Positions 8,737 through 16,442 of a DNA stretch of 34,468 nt are shown here, piece by piece. The notes under the pieces were generated by a model. The model was not told the origin of the DNA. It searched no databases and saw only the letters and a program-made list of their open reading frames with translations. Made by a program: the position numbers and the translations under genes. Each line of letters begins with the position of its first letter. Position 1 is the first letter of the stretch. Source of the stretch: Candidatus Binatota bacterium (GTDB taxonomy: Bacteria; Desulfobacterota; Binatia; UBA1149). The DNA lies in assembly GCA_012960245.1 (NCBI GenBank), contig DUBO01000025.1, forward strand, positions 1-34,468, written 5' to 3'.

Positions 8737-8786
8737 GGCGTTCGGACCCGCGCCGCCAGGTGCCGGGGGCCGTCGCTTCGCGCAAC

Positions 8787-8822
8787 AAAAAAGCCCTCCG
8801 GTCGCCTGTGCGACGGGAGGGC
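8787..8822 (-). terminator. Strong intrinsic terminator in the leader of the MFS gene
   Basis: On the minus strand GCCCTCC (8822-8816) pairs with GGAGGGC (8799-8793). After a one-base C/C mismatch an inner GTCG/CGAC stem closes a 6-base loop. Six T follow directly (8792-8787). It lies 50 bases before the MFS start codon, so transcripts entering from upstream would stop before the gene unless the hairpin is prevented. Confidence 0.88.
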
Positions 8823-8876
8823 CATTCTCCTTGCCGTTTATCCTGTTGGTCAGGTAATCGGCTGCAGCCCTCCCGT
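8813..8876 (-). promoter_or_regulatory. Antiterminator-like inverted repeat overlapping the terminator
   Basis: A perfect 10-base inverted repeat joins ACGGGAGGGC (minus strand, 8876-8867) to GCCCTCCCGT (8822-8813), with 44 bases between. The downstream arm is the 5' arm of the terminator stem, so the two hairpins are mutually exclusive, as in attenuators and riboswitch expression platforms. A perfect palindrome GGCTGCAGCC (8860-8869) overlaps the upstream arm. Further upstream on the minus strand are the imperfect dyad CTGCATTGCAG (8982-8992) and the AT-rich stretch 8960-9000, a possible promoter. No known riboswitch class was recognised in this 314-base gap. Confidence 0.55.
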
Positions 8877-9050
8877 GCCACTGGCGAGGCATATCCACGC
8901 CACCGCCTTCTTGTGGAAAGCAGCGGTCGCAGTCAGGACGCCCGTTATCGGCGTCCCGGGCATATAAAGTGAGAGGGAGAACTGCATTGCAGAAATATTA
9001 CTCGCTTCAGTTTGTATCGGCAAGCCACCAGGGCCGGGTCGCGGCCGCCT

Positions 9051-9821
9051 TTAAGCCGAAAGTTTTCTTGCGGCGACGATAGTGCTGCGCGCGCACAAGC
9101 TGCGCCAGCTGTTCATCGCCGCGAGGGCCGAGGCGTTGTCGGCCAGCAGGCCGGGGGTCTTGCGCGCCATGCGTCGGTGGGCTTTCCATTCCGACAGCTT
9201 GATCAGTGGCCAGGCCAGCGGCAGCATTGCCAGGGCTGAGGTCTTGAAGCGGTCGTGGTGGTGGGTCACCTGTTCGAAACCGGCCCGCGTCATTCCCCAG
9301 TTCACGTAGTAGGGGTGCATGGGCATTATGTGTCCTGACAGGTAGCGGGCCGACTCTTCGTCGGTGGCCAGGGGCCCGAACAGCATCCAGAAGCCCCGTC
9401 CGGCAAACGCCAGCCTCGAGTTCAGGTTGAGCAGGTTGGGCGTTGTCACCACGGCCAGGCCGCCAGGCTTGAGCACCCGGTAGATCTCGCGCAGGAAGGC
9501 GTAAGGGTTTTCGAGATGCTCGATGACTTCCACCGAGTAAACGCAGTCAAAACTCGCGTCGTCGTAGGGCAGGGAGTCCATGAAACGCATGCCGCGGCAC
9601 TCGACTCCCTCGCAGTCAAAGTAGTCGGGAAACAAGTCGCAGGCTGCCAGCACCTGCCCGGGGTCGAGGCCATCGGCGCGTGCGCGTTCGGCCAGCAGTC
9701 GCGCGAGGTAGCCGTTGCCCGCACCCAGGTCGAGCAAACGACGGTCGCGCAGGCCTCCTTCGGACACCAGTTCGAGTACGCGCGCGTTGGTGGTGGGATT
9801 TGAAAGCGGTTGCGGGTCCAT
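9051..9821 (-). CDS. Class I SAM-dependent methyltransferase
   Basis: A 256-residue methyltransferase of the Methyltransf_11/23 type, transferring a methyl group from S-adenosylmethionine to a small molecule. Motif I is LLDLGAGNGYLARLL (about residues 29-43). The acidic post-I region LAACDLFPDYF, the FDCVYSVEVIEHLENPYAFL segment and the LKPGGLAVVTTPN motif follow in order. The C-terminal part after about residue 150 includes a basic, partly helical segment (WKAHRRMARKTPG), possibly for membrane or substrate contact. The ATG at 9821 matches the family start; the frame extends to 9938 without methyltransferase features. The gene follows the selenoprotein gene on the same strand by 80 bases, so they may share a transcript. 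Substrate unknown. Confidence 0.85.
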   Translation of the reverse strand: MDPQPLSNPTTNARVLELVSEGGLRDRRLLDLGAGNGYLARLLAERARADGLDPGQVLAACDLFPDYFDCEGVECRGMRFMDSLPYDDASFDCVYSVEVIEHLENPYAFLREIYRVLKPGGLAVVTTPNLLNLNSRLAFAGRGFWMLFGPLATDEESARYLSGHIMPMHPYYVNWGMTRAGFEQVTHHHDRFKTSALAMLPLAWPLIKLSEWKAHRRMARKTPGLLADNASALAAMNSWRSLCARSTIVAARKLSA

Positions 9822-9901
9822 ATTTCTTTGCTCGTGTGCTTGCGGCGGGTGCCTGCATGGCGGCGGTTGGCCGGCCGGGCAAGGCTCCCTGTTGTCGGGA
9901 C

Positions 9902-11107
9902 TCAGCCGGCCTGGCTCGCCGGCATAAGGTAGAACCACAGTGGCTGCGCGACGCCCGCTTCTTTCATGGCCGCGGCGGCGGCGCGTATGACCTTGCCGGT
10001 TTCGGTCTGGCGATAGATCCAGTTCTCGGTCTGCCGCGCTGCAGGCACGTGGTCGGCTAACTGCATGGCCGCCTGCTCGTAGTAGCAGCGCAGGTCATGT
10101 CCGGCGGCCAGGAGGTCGCCACCGGGCACGTCGGCGTCTTCAAAGGGAGTACCGTCGGCTATGCGTATGAAGGCAGCCACGGCGTCGGGTACGGTGTCGG
10201 CCGTGAGCTTTTTGCCGAAGCCCGAGCGCAGGGCGCTTTCGCCGGCGCGTTCGAAGGCCGCGCGCAGGCCGCGTGCTTCTTCAACGGCCGGATGACTGTC
10301 GCCGTCGTGGCGCGGGGGCAGTGGGCAGGACAACTGCTCGGCCTGTTCGTCGAGTATGACCTCGGGGTAATCCAGCAGTACCGGGCCGGTGGGAGCCTCG
10401 AGCATCTCAAAGGCGGCGCGTAGAACTCCGCGCTGAAACTTCGCATCGCCTGGGCGCCCCAGTGGTCGTCCCAGCGGAAACTCACAGTGCAGCATGCGCG
10501 GCGCGTGCACGCGCTCGGCCTGTCCGCGTACAGACGACAGGCTCACTGTCGCAAGCCCTGCCTGCTCAAAAACGTGGGCGAGCACACCAACGGTGCGCGT
10601 GCAGAACGGTCATATGGGGGTGAGCACAACGATGTCGGTTCCGTCGCGCTTGAGGCGTTCGGCGCAGGCAGGCCCACTATCCAGGCGCATGGTTTCAAGG
10701 TTGTGGTCAGGCTGGGCGCCCATGAACGAGTAGTGCAGGGGGGCCACGCTGCCTATGGTGCCGTCGGCCGCCAGTTCGGCCAGTCGCTTGACGGGAAACA
10801 CCACCTCGGGGTCGGCCATAAAACCGCTGCGGTCGAAGTTGGGGCTGAAGTGCGCGAGCGCCAGCTTGTCGGCGTCCACGGGGATCTCGGTGAAGGCCTG
10901 GTCACCGGGCGCCCAGTAGGTGTCGCCGTCCGTGCGCAGGCCGGCGGTTGTCACGATGGCCACCTGGGCCTCGGCCAGCAGTCGTGGTTCGGTGAATGCG
11001 GTGTCGGCGAAGTCGTAAACGGGAATGTCGTTCACGAACTGTCGCAGCAGCACGTCTCCCCGGGGATCGTCGCCCTTTTTCTGGTCTTTCGTCGGCTGGT
11101 CACTCAT
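9902..11107 (-). CDS. GrdB-family selenoprotein (glycine/sarcosine/betaine reductase selenoprotein B-like)
   Basis: One gene of 401 residues if the in-frame TGA at 10612-10610 is read as selenocysteine (Sec166). The frame before it ends DIVVLTPI and the frame after it begins PFCTRTVGVLAHVFEQAGL, giving a U-x-x-C redox motif where homologues carry C-x-x-C or U-x-x-C. Both halves belong to the same family: the N-terminal half with PVYDFADTAFTEPRLLAEAQVAIVTTAGL, the C-terminal half with GVLRAAFEMLEAPTGPVLLDYPE. A SECIS-like hairpin follows the TGA. Classical GrdB reduces glycine, sarcosine or betaine with GrdA/GrdC, but those partners are absent here, and such stand-alone homologues are of unknown substrate; a thiol-redox role is inferred. 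The ATG at 11107 is chosen over the TTG at 11116; no clear Shine-Dalgarno is seen. Automatic callers would report two separate ORFs. Confidence 0.87.
10582..10598 (-). promoter_or_regulatory. Bacterial SECIS-like hairpin for Sec insertion
   Basis: On the minus strand GCGCACC pairs with GGTGTGC (7 bp including one G-U) around the loop GTT. The loop begins with G, 19 bases after the UGA at 10612-10610. A short stem with a G at the start of the apical loop, 16-37 bases after UGA, is the established pattern for bacterial SECIS elements read by SelB. The hairpin lies inside the coding sequence, as bacterial SECIS elements do. Confidence 0.75.
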
Positions 11108-11241
11108 GCGCGACAATTACCACGGCACCGCAGGGCTGTCTATGGATTCCCAGCCGGTGTCCACCTACACTGCTTTCCGAGCCCTGGGCCGTTGCGCGAG
11201 CCCGTGCATAGACTGTTGTTTCCTGGAGGGAGGGAGAGAAG

Positions 11242-11673
11242 ATGACCAACGAAGAACTCGTACGGGCCGCTTGCAAGGCGGTGTGGAGTGACCACGACCT
11301 TGATAAGATCGACGACCTGTACGCCGCCGACTTCGTAGCGCACTACTCGTCGGTGGGGATGCCCGACGTGGGCCCGGGCCCGGAGGGGGTGAAGCAACTT
11401 GCGATTTCTATCAGGGGGAGTTTTCCCGATTATCACGAGACCGTCGAGGACCTGGTCGCGTCGGGTGACCGTGTTGCCGTCCGCCTCACCCTGCGGGGGA
11501 CTAACACCGGGCCGCTACCCGATGGAACCGTTACCGGCAAGGCTGTCGAATTCACCGACATGACCATGCTGCGCATCGCCGATGGTAAGATCGCCGAGTT
11601 GTGGGGACTCAGCGATCACCTTTCGATCCTGGTCCAGTTGGGCACTGTCGAACTGCCCGTAGCTGTTGCATGA
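11242..11673 (+). CDS. SnoaL-like polyketide cyclase/ester cyclase family protein
   Basis: A 143-residue NTF2-fold protein close to the SnoaL ester-cyclase group. It shows the DDLYAADFVAHYS helix-strand, the GPEGVKQLAISIRGSFPDYHETVEDLVASGDRVAVRLTLRGTNTGP block that marks SnoaL-type proteins, and a C-terminal FTDMTMLRIADGKIAELWGLSDHLSILVQLG. The group includes polyketide cyclases but most bacterial members are uncharacterised. A purine-rich ribosome-binding site (GGAGGGAGGGAGAGAAG, ending just before the ATG) suggests efficient translation. It diverges from the selenoprotein gene, and is followed by an MBL-fold hydrolase after 28 bases, so those two likely form an operon. Confidence 0.87.
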   Translation: MTNEELVRAACKAVWSDHDLDKIDDLYAADFVAHYSSVGMPDVGPGPEGVKQLAISIRGSFPDYHETVEDLVASGDRVAVRLTLRGTNTGPLPDGTVTGKAVEFTDMTMLRIADGKIAELWGLSDHLSILVQLGTVELPVAVA

Positions 11674-11701
11674 GCTGTTGCTTGGGATACAGCCTGAACG
11701 C

Positions 11702-12652
11702 ATGGAACTCACGCAGGTAGCAGACTCGGTATACGCGGTAACGCAGCTCGGCAAACCCACCGTGCTGGGCTGGAGCAACTCGGGCCTGATCGATTCCGGT
11801 GACGGGCTGGTAGTCGACACCTTCTGGGATCGCCCGCTGACCAACGAACTGTTGGGGCTTTACGCGGGCGTTCGCTCGGAGCGCCCCGGCACCCTGGTGA
11901 ACACTCACCACAACGTCGACCACACCGGCGGCAACTCGGCCATGCACGGCGCGCGTATAATTGCCCACGCTAACTGTGCGGCTGCGATGGAGGCCGAGGC
12001 CGGGATGCACGGCTTGTTCCAGGCCCTGGCCGACGCTGACCCGGCCACCCTCGAGCCCGCGCAGGCTGCCCTGGCCGAGGAGCTGCGCCCTTTTGACCAC
12101 GCGAGCGTGGAGCTGGAGCTGCCCACCGAATCGGTCGAGGAGGCCACCGAGCTTGAACTGGGCGGCACAGCAGTGCGGCTGATCCCCATGGGCCCGGCGC
12201 ACACCGACAACGACATGGTCGTTCACCTTCCGGAGCAGAACGTGCTGTTCACCGGCGACCTGCTCTTCAACCAGTGCACGCCCATAGGCTGGGCCGGCAC
12301 GACGCAGCTGTGGATGGACTCGCTCGACGCCATGGTGGCGCTCGAGCCCGAGGTGGTAGTGCCCGGCCACGGGCCGGTGTGTGATACTGACGGTTTGCTG
12401 GGTCTGCGCGATTACTTTGCCTACGTGTTGCGAGAGGCGCGCGTGTTTTTTGACCGCGGGGTGGCGGTGGACGACGCCTGCCGGCAGATAGATCTCGGGC
12501 CTTACGGCGAGTGGGAGGCCCCCGAGCGACTGGTGTTCAACGTGCAGCGCGCTTACAACGAGTTTGCCGGCGACACTGCCGCCACCATAGACGCGGCCGA
12601 CATGATGTCGCGCGCGTTCGCCCTCAAGCCCGCCCTCAAGCCCGCGCGCTGA
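11702..12652 (+). CDS. MBL-fold metallo-hydrolase with HxNxDH motif
   Basis: A 316-residue metallo-beta-lactamase-fold hydrolase. The first metal motif reads THHNVDHTGGN: His69, Asn71, Asp73 and His74 stand at the HxHxDH positions, so the second His is replaced by Asn. Other ligands look intact: His167 in GPAHTDND, Asp186 in LFTGDLLF and His223 in VPGHGPV. The family covers hydrolysis of esters, lactones, thioesters and phosphoesters; the substrate is unknown. The ATG at 11702 starts at the expected first strand (MELTQVADSVYAV); the ORF extends to 11666 but would overlap the upstream gene. The C-terminus carries a 12-base tandem duplication encoding ALKPALKP, and the last 17 bases overlap the convergent methyltransferase gene. 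Confidence 0.85.
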   Translation: MELTQVADSVYAVTQLGKPTVLGWSNSGLIDSGDGLVVDTFWDRPLTNELLGLYAGVRSERPGTLVNTHHNVDHTGGNSAMHGARIIAHANCAAAMEAEAGMHGLFQALADADPATLEPAQAALAEELRPFDHASVELELPTESVEEATELELGGTAVRLIPMGPAHTDNDMVVHLPEQNVLFTGDLLFNQCTPIGWAGTTQLWMDSLDAMVALEPEVVVPGHGPVCDTDGLLGLRDYFAYVLREARVFFDRGVAVDDACRQIDLGPYGEWEAPERLVFNVQRAYNEFAGDTAATIDAADMMSRAFALKPALKPAR

Positions 12653-13505
12653 CCATCCAGCTGCGGCCGGGCATGATCACGCCGCGCTCGGCGCTGTAGA
12701 AAGGCTCGAGTGCTTCGCGCACCGCGCCGCGGGCGGCCTCGGCGGCCTGGGCGTCGGCCTCGCGCACGGCCTGCGCGGCTGGCCCCATCTGCAGCATGAA
12801 CTCGACCGTCTGGTCCAGCTCGGCACCGCCGCCGACTTCCATTTCTACTTCGAAGGGCTCGACCAGCACGTCACCGAAGCCTGCCCCGGTGAGTAGTCCG
12901 AGCAGCCGCTCGCGGTCGGCGAAGGCGAACGGCCCGGGCGCGTGCGGGTCGGTGGGTGCCTCGACGGCAACGTGGGCCATGGCCGCACGCGTGGGTTCGA
13001 ACATCCACGGGTTTTCGGTGATAGCCTGCCAGCACACGAAGGACATCCTGCCGCCGCCTTCTATAGCGCGCCCGAGGTTACCGAGCGCAGCTACGGGGTC
13101 GTCAAAGAACATCACCCCGAAGCGTGAGTACACGAGGTCGTAAGCCCCCGGCTCAAAGTCGTATACCTGGGCGTCGGCCACGAAGGCCTCGATGTTTTTA
13201 AACCCGTTGGCCGCGGCACGTTCGTTGGCCCGCGCTACCATGGGCGAAGACACGTCCACGCCCGTAACGTTGCCGCTCTCGCCCACATCCGCGGCCATCT
13301 CGAGCAGTGTCTGTCCGCAGCCGCAGCCGACGTCGAGCACCGACTCGCCCGCGGAGGGCGCGCCGCGACGCCGGGCCTCGACCCCCAGCGGGCCTATCAA
13401 GCGGTCGAGCGAGTCCTGCATGGCCACCCAGCGCGGGCCGGCGGTCTGGTCCCAGTAGTCGATCTGCTTTTCGTTGGTCGTGGTCGCGCTGCTGTCGTCA
13501 TGCAT
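12636..13505 (-). CDS. Class I SAM-dependent methyltransferase (UbiE-like)
   Basis: A 289-residue methyltransferase. After an N-terminal segment with YWDQTAGPRWVAMQDSLDRLIGPLG, motif I is VLDVGCGCGQTLLEMA (residues 56-71), followed by VTGVDVSSPMVARANERA, the FVADAQVYDFEPGAYDLVYSRFGVMFFDDP segment and a C-terminal lid. This arrangement is common in small-molecule methyltransferases related to UbiE/Methyltransf_25. The ATG at 13505 (MHDDSSATT) is chosen because the longer frame to 13598 has no conserved sequence. Convergent with the MBL hydrolase, with a 17-base overlap, and divergent from the serine hydrolase at 13646 over 140 bases. The substrate is not evident. Confidence 0.85.
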   Translation of the reverse strand: MHDDSSATTTNEKQIDYWDQTAGPRWVAMQDSLDRLIGPLGVEARRRGAPSAGESVLDVGCGCGQTLLEMAADVGESGNVTGVDVSSPMVARANERAAANGFKNIEAFVADAQVYDFEPGAYDLVYSRFGVMFFDDPVAALGNLGRAIEGGGRMSFVCWQAITENPWMFEPTRAAMAHVAVEAPTDPHAPGPFAFADRERLLGLLTGAGFGDVLVEPFEVEMEVGGGAELDQTVEFMLQMGPAAQAVREADAQAAEAARGAVREALEPFYSAERGVIMPGRSWMVSARA

Positions 13506-13645
13506 GCGTGGGTTTTTGCACGCGTGCAGCGGATTGAAAAGCGATCGGGTCCGGTCGTCGGTCGCGGGGTGGAGAGAAGCCTGCCGCCCGGGAAGCAAAA
13601 AAATACTGTCGTGGCTATCGGTGGTGGGCTGCCGGGCAGGCTACA

Positions 13646-14995
13646 ATGGGGGGAGTGCTCCAATCTGTGACAGAAGAAGAACACCCCGACGACCTGCCAG
13701 GCCCGGCGCTACTCGACATGGCCTATTCGCTGATGCCATCGTTGGTCACGCGTGCGCGCGTGCCGAGCGATATCAGCAGCGTGGAGACCATAGACCACGA
13801 GCGCGAGGTGCACCCGGCCGAGGTGGGCGCCGATTCGGTACTGCTCGAGAAATCATGGCAGGCCGCCCGCGAATTGTTTGCCAGTGGCATTCACCCGGCG
13901 GTGGGCATGTGCGTGCGTCGCCACGGGCGCATCATACTCAACCGGACCATAGGCTACGCGAGCGGCTCGGGGCCGGGTGACCCCGAAGACGCGCCGCCGG
14001 TCAAGGTGGGCCTGGACTCGCCCTTCAATATTTTCTCGGCGTCCAAGGCTATTACGGCCATGGTCATCCATCTGCTCGACGAGCGCCACTTGCTGCACCT
14101 CGATGACCCGGTGTGCGAGTACATACCGGAGTTCAACGCGCAGCAAAAAAAATGGATTACGATCAAGCACGTGCTCGCCCACCGGGCCGGGCTGCCGCAT
14201 CTCCCCCCGGCGGCTTTTGACCTCGACCATCTCGACGATCGTGACTGGGTGATCGGCCACCTGGCCGAAGCACGCGTGAGCGGACGCCCGGGACGGCGCC
14301 TCGCCTACCACGCCATCAGCGGCGGCTTTATCCTGGGTGAGATCGTGCGCCGCGTGACCGGCAAGAGTATCCGCGAGGTGCTCGCCAGCGAGATACTCGA
14401 CCCGCTTGGTTTCGAGGGCCTGAACTACGGAGTGGCGGCCGACAAGCTGGGCAGCGTGGTACGCAACTACCACACCGGCCTGCCCTTGCTGCCGCCGTTA
14501 TCGACGGTGTTGAAACGAGCCCTCGGCATCGATTTTGACCAGGTCATAGAGATGACCAACGACGAGCGCTTTCTCACCGGCATCGTTCCGTCGGCCAACA
14601 TCTGCGGCACGGCCGAAGAACTCAGCCGTTTCTACGAATTGCTGCTGGCCGGTGGCACGCTGGGCGGAGTGCAGGTGTTCAACCCGCTCACCATACGCCG
14701 GGCCACGATGGAGCAGTCTTACCTCGAGTTCGATTTCACCCTGGGCGCACCAATACGTTACGGAATGGGGTTCTTCCTGGGTGGTGAATGGATCAGCGTT
14801 TACGGCCCCGACACGAGCAAGGCCTTCGGGCACCTCGGTTTTACCAACGTGCTGGGTTGGGCAGACCCGGAGCGTCGCATCTCGGTGGGGCTGGTGACCA
14901 GCGGCAAGCCGGTGTTGTACCCTGAACTGTTCCACGGCTGGAACCTTTTGCGTTACCTGGGCCAGGCCTGCCCCAGGGTTCGCGAGGTCAACTGA
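13646..14995 (+). CDS. Serine hydrolase of the beta-lactamase/EstB family
   Basis: A 449-residue protein of the class C beta-lactamase/penicillin-binding-protein-like esterase family. The nucleophile motif S-x-x-K is FSASK (Ser131, Lys134). The second motif is YHA (Tyr221) in AYHAISGGFILGEIVRRVTG, the form seen in EstB-like esterases rather than YSN of true beta-lactamases. The HxG-type third motif is FGHLGFTN near the C-terminus. There is no signal peptide, so it is probably cytoplasmic. It may hydrolyse esters or peptides; beta-lactam resistance is unlikely but not excluded. The first 120 residues precede the catalytic domain and contain an acidic linker. The ATG at 13646 is used; a GTG at 13667 with better-spaced GGGGGGAG is an alternative. 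Confidence 0.85.
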   Translation: MGGVLQSVTEEEHPDDLPGPALLDMAYSLMPSLVTRARVPSDISSVETIDHEREVHPAEVGADSVLLEKSWQAARELFASGIHPAVGMCVRRHGRIILNRTIGYASGSGPGDPEDAPPVKVGLDSPFNIFSASKAITAMVIHLLDERHLLHLDDPVCEYIPEFNAQQKKWITIKHVLAHRAGLPHLPPAAFDLDHLDDRDWVIGHLAEARVSGRPGRRLAYHAISGGFILGEIVRRVTGKSIREVLASEILDPLGFEGLNYGVAADKLGSVVRNYHTGLPLLPPLSTVLKRALGIDFDQVIEMTNDERFLTGIVPSANICGTAEELSRFYELLLAGGTLGGVQVFNPLTIRRATMEQSYLEFDFTLGAPIRYGMGFFLGGEWISVYGPDTSKAFGHLGFTNVLGWADPERRISVGLVTSGKPVLYPELFHGWNLLRYLGQACPRVREVN

Positions 14996-15069
14996 CAGCC
15001 CCTCTCGCTCTTCAGTTTGCTGTCCAGCGGGGCGTGGATTCGTAGCCCTACCGGTGACATAACCACGCT

Positions 15070-15495
15070 GTGAGTACTCGCAGGCCTAGCTTCGTGTTGG
15101 CGCTCGTCGTGGTGGCGTTGTCGGCCACCGTTCTTGAGCTGGGTCGCTTGGCGCTGGGCGGCCCGGCCGACTACTCGCAGACCCTTTTCGGTTGGCGCTT
15201 CAGCGGTAACGTGGCCGGCCTCGTGTTGCTGGTTCACCTGGCGGTGTGGTTGCCCGGCGCCTGGGGGCTATGGACCCGCCGTGCCTGGGCCAGGTGGCTG
15301 GCCATGGCTTACCTGGGATACCTGCTGGGCTGTTTCATGATCTGGGGTGTCCGCGACGTCCGCCAACTTGGCGCGGGTTGGGCACTGGCCTGGCACGCGG
15401 CACTGGTGCCGAGTGCGACCTTCGCAGTAGGCTTTCTCTGGCAGGGGGCCCGTTATTTTGAATCCGGTGCTGTCGTCGAAGAGGCGCAGCAGTGA
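15070..15495 (+). CDS. Four-TM membrane protein
   Basis: A 141-residue protein with about four hydrophobic helices (residues about 8-28, 47-67, 76-98 and 107-127) joined by short Arg-rich loops such as WTRRAWARW. I do not recognise the family. Its GTG start follows the serine hydrolase by 75 bases. Its TGA stop (15493-15495) overlaps the GTG start of the double-hotdog thioesterase in a GTGA, so it is translationally coupled to that gene and is the first gene of the 15070-19824 run. GC-rich third codon positions support real coding. Confidence 0.7.
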   Translation: MSTRRPSFVLALVVVALSATVLELGRLALGGPADYSQTLFGWRFSGNVAGLVLLVHLAVWLPGAWGLWTRRAWARWLAMAYLGYLLGCFMIWGVRDVRQLGAGWALAWHAALVPSATFAVGFLWQGARYFESGAVVEEAQQ

Positions 15496-16442
15496 GCCTG
15501 CCAGCGTGGAGGTCAGCTGCCGGAGAACTCGCGGCGTCGGCATATGCGCGCAGGTTGGGATTGGCGGCCGGGGGCGGGCTCGGGGATGCAGCGGCCATGG
15601 AGCAGGCAGCAACCGGTGGCGATTGCGTCGGGCTTGCGTGGACGGTCGATAACACCAACACCGGCGGTCGCCTGCACGGTGGTGCCGTGGCGTCGGTGAT
15701 GATGGCTGCGGCACCGCTGGCCCTCGCCGCGGGTGACGGCGACGGCAGTGGCGGCCAGGGCGGCTCCGCATCCTGGCTGCCGGCCGCGGTGTCGTTGCGT
15801 TTTCTCGAGCCGGTGCGCAGCGGGGGCCAATTGACAGGCCGTGCGCGCGTACTCAGGCGTGGCAGGACCCTGGCCTTCATCGAGGCCGAGGCTGTTGCTG
15901 CTGGCGGTTCGCGCGTGGGGGTGGCGATGATTACCCTGCACAGGGTAGCCGGCCGCGCGACCGCCGGCCCGTCGCTTCTCGAAAAGCCCAGTGGCCCTGC
16001 GGGGGCGACCTGGCCGCGCGTCGGTCAACGCGCCCCGTCGGCTTACACGCATGGACTGGGCATGGAGGTGGAAACAATAGGCAGCCACGGAGCGGCCGTG
16101 AAAGCTCCGCTCGCGCCCAACGAGGGCAGGGCCGGGTGTTTTGACGAGGGTGCGATCGTCGGCTTGCTCGACACCTGCGGGGCGATCGCGGCTTACACTA
16201 CTTCTATCGATGGCGGCCGCGGTGCTTCGTCAACACTGGGCCTCGACCTGTCTTTCATCACGCCGCTGGTGGGCGACTGCCGGGCGGTGTCACGCGCGCT
16301 CGGGCGCAGTGGTGAGGTCGCGACCGGTTGCGTTGAAGCGAGCATGGTGGGCCGCCACGCCGTGGCTGGCGACCGCAACGGCGTGGCCGTGGTGGGAACG
16401 ATTACTTACCGGCTGCAATCCGACGGAGAGCTGAAGTCGTGA
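15492..16442 (+). CDS. Double-hotdog acyl-CoA thioesterase-like protein
   Basis: A 316-residue protein with two hotdog domains in tandem. Domain 1 (to about residue 155) has the PaaI-type N-TGGRLHGGAVASVMMAA segment and a SLRFLEPVRSGGQLTGRARVLRRGRTLAFIEAEA strand series. Domain 2 (from about 165) has the equivalent GCFDEGAIVGLLDTCGAIAAY helix and TLGLDLSFITPLVGDCRAVSRALGRSGEVATGCVEA strands. PaaI-type hotdogs hydrolyse acyl-CoA thioesters; the first domain has the HGG loop, the second has DEGA instead and may be degenerate. The GTG start overlaps the upstream stop by GTGA, and its own stop overlaps the K+ channel start in the same way. The acyl substrate is unknown. Confidence 0.82.
   Translation: MSLPAWRSAAGELAASAYARRLGLAAGGGLGDAAAMEQAATGGDCVGLAWTVDNTNTGGRLHGGAVASVMMAAAPLALAAGDGDGSGGQGGSASWLPAAVSLRFLEPVRSGGQLTGRARVLRRGRTLAFIEAEAVAAGGSRVGVAMITLHRVAGRATAGPSLLEKPSGPAGATWPRVGQRAPSAYTHGLGMEVETIGSHGAAVKAPLAPNEGRAGCFDEGAIVGLLDTCGAIAAYTTSIDGGRGASSTLGLDLSFITPLVGDCRAVSRALGRSGEVATGCVEASMVGRHAVAGDRNGVAVVGTITYRLQSDGELKS

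Noticed and set aside
8737-8898. Longer MFS protein starting at 8898
   Set aside because: The 54-residue extension is not MFS-like and runs through a strong terminator stem.
10610-10612. TGA between two ORFs read as a frameshift or pseudogene
   Set aside because: Both sides stay in one frame, the family continues without a gap, the site falls exactly at a redox U/C-x-x-C motif, and a SECIS-like hairpin follows.
13646-14995. Antibiotic-resistance beta-lactamase
   Set aside because: The second motif is YHA rather than YSN and no signal peptide is seen, which fits an EstB-type esterase better.
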